Positions 1 to 4,708 of a stretch of DNA of 6,600 nucleotides are shown here, piece by piece. Numbering within the stretch: the stretch's first letter is position 1; each line of letters starts with the position of its first letter. A model generated the notes under the pieces. That model searched no databases. It was not told the origin of the DNA and saw only the letters and a list, made by a program, of their open reading frames with translations. A program made the translations under genes and the position numbers. The DNA is from Rikenellaceae bacterium (GTDB lineage Bacteria; Bacteroidota; Bacteroidia; Bacteroidales; Rikenellaceae): contig JAITVB010000205.1 of the NCBI GenBank assembly GCA_031286025.1, positions 1 to 6,600 of the forward strand, written 5' to 3'.

Positions 1-862
1 GGTGGGCGCGCCACACGGCCCGCATCATCGGTCGCTTGCCTTGTGCGAGGAAAACCGCGGCCGACAGGCTGTCCAACACCATTCGCGCCAGGAGTATCCA
101 CCACAGGTCGTCCTCGGGCAGATTCTTATAGAGCATCGCCAGGTTGTTGCGGTAATTCAGGAACGTCTTGTGGGGCGAATCGGACGAAAGCGTCCCACCG
201 CCCACATGATAAACCACAGCGGCAGGCTCGACCATTATTCGGAATCCCATTCTTTTCAAACGCCAACAGAGGTCGATCTCTTCCATGTGGGCAAAAAAAT
301 CGGCATCCAGACCGCCGGCTTTCCAATAAAGGTCGGCCCGCACGGCCATCGCCGCGCCGGTGGCCCAGAACACGGGGTGGGCGTCGTCGTATTGCCCCCG
401 GTCTTCCTCGACCGTTTGCAGGATGCGCCCGCGGCAGTAGGGGTAGCCGAAGCGATCGATAAACCCGCCGCTAGCCCCGGCATATTCGAATTTCGTGCGT
501 TCGGACTGCGCCCGCAGCTTGGGCATCACGGCGGCCACCTGACGATCGGTGTCGAGCATTGCCACCAACGGGCCGAGCCACCCGGGCGTCACCTCGACAT
601 CGGAATTGAGCAGCACGTAATATTCGGCCTCGATCCGGGCCAACGCCCGGTTATAGCCCTCGGCAAACCCGTAATTCTTCGGCAGCCCGATGACCCTCGC
701 TTCCGGAAACCGTGCGGCCAGCAACGCGAGCGACCCGTCGGTCGATCCGTTGTCGGCCACCGCAATCTGGGCGTCGCCGGAACAAGCCACAACCAAAGGC
801 AGGAACTGTTCCAAAAAGCGTTCCCCGTTCCAGTTGAGGATGACGACGGCGATTCTATTCAT
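1..862 (-). CDS. Family 2 glycosyltransferase, WbbL/rhamnosyltransferase-like, C-terminus outside window
   Basis: Transfers a sugar from a nucleotide-sugar donor to a glycan or lipid-linked acceptor on the cytoplasmic face of the inner membrane; the actual sugar cannot be told. I translated this strand by hand: ATG at 862-860, then 287 open codons to the window edge. Visible GT-A fold landmarks are VVILNWNG (residues 6-13), ADNGSTDGS (36-44), NYGFAEGYN (63-71), the DXD-like LLNSDVEV (84-91, donor/metal site), the ATGAAMAVR block (167-175) and FFAHMEEIDLCWR (189-201), which holds the catalytic-base type acidic cluster. This motif order is typical of the WbbL-like GT2 subgroup. The remaining C-terminus, usually a few dozen residues, lies outside. 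The start overlaps the end of the acyltransferase gene by 8 bases (855-862, cATGaaTAG), so the two are probably translationally coupled. The neighbouring lipid A type acyltransferase makes a role in LPS or another envelope glycan likely, but that is inference. Confidence 0.93.
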   Translation of the reverse strand, partial: MNRIAVVILNWNGERFLEQFLPLVVACSGDAQIAVADNGSTDGSLALLAARFPEARVIGLPKNYGFAEGYNRALARIEAEYYVLLNSDVEVTPGWLGPLVAMLDTDRQVAAVMPKLRAQSERTKFEYAGASGGFIDRFGYPYCRGRILQTVEEDRGQYDDAHPVFWATGAAMAVRADLYWKAGGLDADFFAHMEEIDLCWRLKRMGFRIMVEPAAVVYHVGGGTLSSDSPHKTFLNYRNNLAMLYKNLPEDDLWWILLARMVLDSLSAAVFLAQGKRPMMRAVWRAH

Positions 863-1748
863 GGGTTTGCGGCGGTTTGTGCTTCCAACGTTTGTGTGAC
901 CAGAGCCACAACTCGGGGGTTTGGCGGATCATCCGTTCGAGTTCGGCGGCATAGCGTTCGGTGATTTCCTCTTCGGTGAGGGGGGCGATGCCGTTATAGA
1001 TTTCGATCATCCGGCAGGTATAGCAGCCCGGCTTGACCTTGCTCACATGCAGGAACCACACCGGCAGACGCAGTTTGAGCGCCATCTTGCCGATGCCCAT
1101 GAAGAACGGCGTGGGTTGGTTCAGAAAATCGAACCAACGGCGGATCGAAAACCAGGGGGGCGACTGATCGGCAATCAAAGCCAAGGCCGTGGGTACGTCG
1201 TTGCGCACGGCGGCGAGCATTTCCCTGCCTATGTCATTCATCGGCACAGGCCGTGCGCCGAAGCGCGATCGGGTGTAGTGGTAAAACCGGTCCATCACCC
1301 TCCGTCGCAGCGGGCGGTAAACGCCCAACACCTGATGGTCGGTGTGGAGTGTATAGGTGCTCGAATATTCCCAACAGCCGAAATGGGCCATCGCGCAGAT
1401 CCAACTGCGGCCGGCCACCTCGCACTCATGCTCGGCCAGGTTTTCGACGACGAAACGCCGACGGGCCTGCTTTTCGCTCAGCGAACAAAGGGTGATCGTA
1501 TCAATGAAAAGCTCGGACAGGTGGCGGTAGAATTTTCGCTCGATAATCAAACGCTCGGCTTCCGTCTTTCGGGGGAACGAGTTGCTCAGGTTCTCACGCA
1601 CCACTTTCCTGCGGTAGCCACCGATCTTGCAGATGAAAAAATAGATCACGGGCACACATACCCCATAGAGCCACCAACGCGGCAACCACCCGGTCACTTT
1701 GCAAAACCCGACCAGGAGCCGGTAACCTATGTTTTCCCAGACGTTCAC
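855..1748 (-). CDS. LpxL/HtrB-type lysophospholipid (lipid A) acyltransferase
   Basis: Probably adds a secondary acyl chain to a lipid A precursor at the inner membrane; other members of this superfamily acylate different lipids, so the substrate is inferred. From the GTG at 1748-1746 the protein has 297 residues, close to the usual ~300. A hydrophobic stretch at about residues 11-42 is the expected N-terminal membrane anchor. It is followed by the family block GYRRKVVRENLSNSFP (44-59). The catalytic HX4(D/E) motif is H122 to E127 in AHFGCWE. Further family-like blocks are YRPLRRRVMDRFY, ALIADQSP and FFMGIGKMALKLRLPVWFL. I chose the GTG because it begins 4 bases after the upstream phosphatase stop and fits family length; an ATG 69 bases upstream (1817) would add 23 unlike residues overlapping the phosphatase. 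The tight spacing on both sides implies one operon with the phosphatase and the glycosyltransferase. Confidence 0.93.
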   Translation of the reverse strand: MNVWENIGYRLLVGFCKVTGWLPRWWLYGVCVPVIYFFICKIGGYRRKVVRENLSNSFPRKTEAERLIIERKFYRHLSELFIDTITLCSLSEKQARRRFVVENLAEHECEVAGRSWICAMAHFGCWEYSSTYTLHTDHQVLGVYRPLRRRVMDRFYHYTRSRFGARPVPMNDIGREMLAAVRNDVPTALALIADQSPPWFSIRRWFDFLNQPTPFFMGIGKMALKLRLPVWFLHVSKVKPGCYTCRMIEIYNGIAPLTEEEITERYAAELERMIRQTPELWLWSHKRWKHKPPQTHE

Positions 1749-1752
1749 CCGA

Positions 1753-2538
1753 TTATGAAAGCACGACCCGTTTGAATTCGTCGTAAATCGTTGGCGACGC
1801 AGCGATGATTTCACCACCGAAAACGTAGTTCGTCCCGCCGCTGAAATCAGTCACGCGCCCGCCGGCCCGTTCGACGATCAGCGCTCCGGCGGCGACGTCC
1901 CACGGCGACAGGTTTTTCTGATAAAAACCGTCGAAACGGCCTGCGGCCACATAGGCCAGATCGGCGGCAGCCGATCCGATACGGCGCACGCCGTTGGTGT
2001 TGCGCAGAAAGTAGTCGATGTTTTTGAGTAATTGGGCCACCGTGTCCTGCGAGGCATGCGACAGGCCGACGGCGTAGAGGCCATGCCTGAGTTCGTTGGT
2101 CGCCGCCACGCAGATCGGGCGTCCGTCGAGGTAGGCCGCCGACCCCTCCCAGGCGTAGAAGCATTCGCCTTTGACCACCTCATACACCACACCAACGACC
2201 GGTTCGTCGCCGTCGGTCAGCGCCAGGCTGACGCAGTAGGGAGCCACACCGTGGATGAAATTGGTCGTGCCGTCGAGAGGATCGATGATCCAACGGTAAC
2301 GCTGTCCCGAGGCCTGGGTCACGGTGCCCTCTTCGGTGACGAAGCCCGCTTCGGGCAGCAGCGCCGAAAGTCCTTTGACAACGATGCGTTCCGCTTCCTT
2401 GTCCACGTATGAAACCATATCGTGCGTGCCTTTGAATTCGACCTTGTCGAACGAAAAGCCTTCTCGTTGGGCGGCGATGAAGGCTCCGGCCTCGCGGGCG
2501 ATGGCGCACGCTTTTTCGCAAATTGCCTGATAATTCAT
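1753..2538 (-). CDS. Inositol monophosphatase family protein (SuhB-like)
   Basis: Metal-dependent cytoplasmic sugar/inositol phosphatase of the FIG/IMPase superfamily, 261 residues, the normal length. The metal site is complete: D46 in SYVDKEAE, E69/E70 in VTEEG, the signature WIIDPLDGTTNFIHG (83-97) with D86 and D89, and the C-terminal WDVAAGALIVERAGG motif starting at 213 with D214. Substrate specificity within the family (inositol-1-phosphate, histidinol phosphate, PAP, NADP) cannot be read from these motifs; the motif spacing resembles SuhB-type IMPases more than CysQ. The ATG at 2538 is supported by a Bacteroidetes -7 box about 20 bases upstream, which implies a very short leader. It is the first gene of the minus-strand operon; its TAA at 1755-1753 is followed after 4 bases by the acyltransferase GTG. 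A direct role in envelope synthesis is not evident. Confidence 0.95.
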   Translation of the reverse strand: MNYQAICEKACAIAREAGAFIAAQREGFSFDKVEFKGTHDMVSYVDKEAERIVVKGLSALLPEAGFVTEEGTVTQASGQRYRWIIDPLDGTTNFIHGVAPYCVSLALTDGDEPVVGVVYEVVKGECFYAWEGSAAYLDGRPICVAATNELRHGLYAVGLSHASQDTVAQLLKNIDYFLRNTNGVRRIGSAAADLAYVAAGRFDGFYQKNLSPWDVAAGALIVERAGGRVTDFSGGTNYVFGGEIIAASPTIYDEFKRVVLS

Positions 2539-2558
2539 AGTTGTCGTTTAAATTACCG

Positions 2559-2566
2559 CAAAGATA
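2559..2566 (-). promoter_or_regulatory. Bacteroidetes -7 promoter box for the minus-strand operon
   Basis: Read on the minus strand this is TATCTTTG, an exact match to the primary sigma factor -7 consensus TAnnTTTG. The last base is 20 bases upstream of the phosphatase ATG, so transcription would begin roughly a dozen bases before the start codon. No good TTTG -33 element is seen at the usual 19-21 base spacing; a TTTG lies only 8 bases upstream of the box, too close to serve. Confidence 0.7.
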
Positions 2567-2738
2567 AGAAAAAACAAACTCCGGACATCGGGAGCTACTT
2601 TGTCTGTAATTTTTTGACAACTTCGCACTTTGGAAGGTAATGCCCGCGATAACAGGGTGTTAATCGGATTCTACCGAGCTTTTCGGCCAACTCCCTAAGG
2701 GCGCCCAATGTTCTTGCCTCAAAAAAAGTGAGTCGATT

Positions 2739-2770
2739 TTTGCATTAAATTGGAAATTTTCGTAATTTTA
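2739..2770 (+). promoter_or_regulatory. Candidate promoter in the intergenic region
   Basis: TTTG at 2739-2742 (end of a T5G run) is followed after 20 bases by TAATTTTA at 2763-2770, one mismatch from TAnnTTTG. Spacing and AT-richness suit the Bacteroidetes sigma factor. No convincing coding gene starts nearby, so the transcript would begin about 600 bases ahead of the next gene and meet terminator-like hairpins first. This is pattern matching only. Confidence 0.4.
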
Positions 2771-3066
2771 TATTTACGTATTTACAACAACAGATTGAAG
2801 GTACCTGCTAATATAAACTCGTCTTTCCCTACCATTCTCCTCCAATCGAACCGATGTCAGGCCGACCGTCGAATAGTGTTCGTATTGACTGCACCGGGAT
2901 CGTCGTCCGTCTCCGGCCTCTGCCCTGCAAGGACAGGGAAGTCTGAAGATCAACCCGTCAATGGCCTGTTTTCCATAATGTTACATGCTCACGGGGGGGG
3001 TAGTCCGCTCATTTACAGTTGGTTGTGTGATTCAATAAGTCGTGTAACACCGCCAGCCCTGTTTTT

Positions 3067-3095
3067 CGACGCCGTTGCGGTCGCAACGGTCGTCG
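3067..3095. other. Long near-perfect inverted repeat (hairpin)
   Basis: CCGTTGCG (3072-3079), a two-base centre, then its exact reverse complement CGCAACGG (3082-3089). The arms extend outward by CGACG (3067-3071) and CGTCG (3091-3095) with one bulged T at 3090, about 13 paired bases. No T tract follows directly, so it is not an obvious terminator. It may be an RNA structure or a protein-binding palindrome. Confidence 0.6.
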
Positions 3096-3116
3096 GCTTT
3101 CAGTTTTCCTTATTTT

Positions 3117-3157
3117 GGCCCGGGGGCGAGACAATCCTTTCCGGGCCTGTTTTTTTT
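3117..3157 (+). terminator. Rho-independent terminator-like hairpin
   Basis: GGCCCGG (3117-3123) pairs exactly with CCGGGCC (3141-3147), followed by TG and eight T (3150-3157). The loop is 17 bases, longer than ideal, but the GC-only stem and T8 tract make a good plus-strand terminator. No T tract follows on the minus strand. It has no obvious upstream gene, which is why the region may hold an untranslated transcript. Confidence 0.6.
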
Positions 3158-3172
3158 GTGCTCGTTCCGCGG

Positions 3173-3195
3173 AGCCGGTTCCGGGACGGCTTTTT
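3173..3195 (+). terminator. Second, weaker terminator-like hairpin
   Basis: AGCCG (3173-3177) pairs with CGGCT (3187-3191) around a 9-base loop, and the run TTTTT (3191-3195) begins at the hairpin base. Coming 16 bases after the stronger terminator, it may be a back-up site. The short stem keeps confidence low. Confidence 0.35.
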
Positions 3196-3322
3196 CTCAT
3201 TGGCCTGCCGGGGCTCCACCTGTGCATCCCGCCGTTGCAGCTTCCGTATATCCATATCGAATCCGCGTTACACCCGACCGACAGAAATCCCTGCGGCCTG
3301 GTGTTTCCTTAAGTCGCAATCC

Positions 3323-3355
3323 GTTGCAGGGGTTTCTAACCGGAAAATAAATTTT
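3323..3355 (+). promoter_or_regulatory. Candidate promoter of the DUF3575-lipoprotein operon
   Basis: GTTG (3323-3326, three of four to TTTG) is followed after 21 bases by TAAATTTT (3348-3355), close to TAnnTTTG. It ends 26 bases before the ATG at 3382. If the two upstream terminators work, the operon needs a promoter between 3196 and 3381, and this is the best candidate I find. The stretch from 3356 to 3381 is very A/T-rich, as is usual before Bacteroidetes start codons. Confidence 0.35.
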
Positions 3356-3381
3356 CAAACCTTTTTAAAACCTAATTATTT

Positions 3382-4683
3382 ATGAGATCATTACACAAAT
3401 TGTTGTTGGCGCTTTCCGCGATTCTTGTCGGGGGAGCGTCGTATGGGCAGAACGTCCCGCGGCAGATCGCGGATTCGTCCGTCGGGTCGACGGTGCGGGT
3501 CGACCTGTCCCGCCAGGACGCCGGCTATTGGGCGGTCGCCTCCGGAGACGCGCAGCAGTCCGAGACGGTCGTCCTCCGCTTCCGCGTGAACAGCACCGTG
3601 CTCGAACCGGGCTACATGGACAACGCGCGCACGTTGGCGATCATCGACCGCACGTTCGCGGACGAATCCCTGCCTGAGAACCTCGACTACGCGACGATCG
3701 TCGCCACAGCCTCGCCCGAGGGCAACACCGCCCACAACGAGGAGTTGGCCACGGGCCGCGCGTTGGCTATCCGGAACTACATCACCTCGAAGCATCCGAA
3801 CATAGACCGTGCCCGTATCGTTCCCTTCTCGGCGGGCGAGGACTGGGAGGGCCTGCGTCGCATGATCGCCAACGATCCCCGCACCCCCTCAAGGCAGGAG
3901 GCGCTCGACGCGCTCGACCTTTCGCTTTCGGGCGACGAGCTGCGCGCGCGGCTGCGCGGTATTTCCGCGGGGGCGACATACCGATATATCGCGGCGAACA
4001 TGCTGCTCTACCTGCGCGGAGGCGTGGCCTGCATGATCTACCTGAAGCAGGAGCCGTTGGTGCTGCCCGGCGACTCGGTGGTCATAACCGAAAAGCAGAC
4101 CGACACGGTCTACGTCGACCGCGTCAGGGATGTGGAGCGGATCGTGGAGGTGCCCTCCGGCGGGCGTTTCCGGCTCGACATCCGCACCAATCTGCTGTAC
4201 GACGCCTTCCTGCTGCCGACGCTCGGCCTGGAATGGCGTACCGACAACGACCGGTTCGGCATCAAGTTGGACGGCGGTTACAGTTTCTGGGGCAGCGAGC
4301 ACGGCAGGGTGCAGAAGATATGGTTCGCCAATCCCGAACTGCGTTGGTACCTTGGCGCTGAGAAACGGTTCTATCTCGGCGCGGGAGGCACTTTTAGCGA
4401 ATACAACGTTCACAAATACCTGATCGGCGGTTCGTTGTCGGACGACATCGGATATCAGGGCCACCTGTGGAACGCGGGCGTCACCGCCGGCTACCGGCTT
4501 CCGTTGGCCCGCCGCCTGTCGCTGGACTTCAATCTGGGGTTGGGCTACACCTCCCTCGAATACGAGACTTTCCGCATGATCGACCGGACGCGGTATTACG
4601 GGGAGAAGAACCTGACGAAAGATTTCTGGGGGCCGACGCAGCTTGGCGTGAACTTAGTGTGGACGATAGGTAACAACAAGTAG
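3382..4683 (+). CDS. Exported OmpA-like/DUF3575 domain protein
   Basis: Probable outer-membrane or periplasmic envelope protein of 433 residues. Residues 1-22 form a signal peptide (basic start, hydrophobic core, cleavage near GGASYGQ). Residues ~62-160 resemble an OmpA C-terminal-like fold: VVLRFRVNSTVLEPGY, then ATASPEGN (108-115), N119, the ELATGRALAIRNY helix and GEDWEGLRRMI; this fold usually contacts peptidoglycan. A linker at ~230-262 includes an ITEKQTDTVYVDRV segment. From ~263 (FRLDIRTNLLYDAFLLPTLGLEW) to the end, alternating aromatic/polar strands match my memory of DUF3575, a Bacteroidetes family often encoded near fimbrial (FimA/Mfa-type) genes. It is followed after 25 bases by the repeat lipoprotein gene, so both are probably co-transcribed and may form one surface assembly. 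The ATG at 3382 has an A/T-rich leader and is followed directly by the signal peptide. The family assignment is from recognition, not a search. Confidence 0.85.
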   Translation: MRSLHKLLLALSAILVGGASYGQNVPRQIADSSVGSTVRVDLSRQDAGYWAVASGDAQQSETVVLRFRVNSTVLEPGYMDNARTLAIIDRTFADESLPENLDYATIVATASPEGNTAHNEELATGRALAIRNYITSKHPNIDRARIVPFSAGEDWEGLRRMIANDPRTPSRQEALDALDLSLSGDELRARLRGISAGATYRYIAANMLLYLRGGVACMIYLKQEPLVLPGDSVVITEKQTDTVYVDRVRDVERIVEVPSGGRFRLDIRTNLLYDAFLLPTLGLEWRTDNDRFGIKLDGGYSFWGSEHGRVQKIWFANPELRWYLGAEKRFYLGAGGTFSEYNVHKYLIGGSLSDDIGYQGHLWNAGVTAGYRLPLARRLSLDFNLGLGYTSLEYETFRMIDRTRYYGEKNLTKDFWGPTQLGVNLVWTIGNNK

Positions 4684-4708
4684 GGAATATAAAAACACAG
4701 AAGATAAA

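Larger units (their letters stand above)
2771..3157 (+). other. Candidate untranslated or leader transcript
   Basis: This stretch lies between a promoter-like site and a strong terminator-like hairpin, giving a possible transcript near 380 nt. It contains a CCCTG/CAGGG hairpin near 2922-2938, a run of eight G (2993-3000) and a long hairpin at 3067-3095. I recognise no tRNA, rRNA, tmRNA or RNase P signature. A 211-codon open frame (2750-3385) spans it but has poor protein-like composition and crosses both terminators. It could be a small RNA, an attenuated leader of the downstream operon or a decayed sequence. Confidence 0.3.

Noticed and set aside
2..964. Plus-strand open frame of 320 codons opposite the glycosyltransferase
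   Set aside because: It is antisense to a gene with clear GT2 motifs, has no recognisable domain, and is typical of spurious frames opposite GC-rich genes.
921..1775. Plus-strand open frame of 284 codons opposite the acyltransferase
   Set aside because: The opposite strand carries the HX4E acyltransferase with correct length; this frame has no family likeness.
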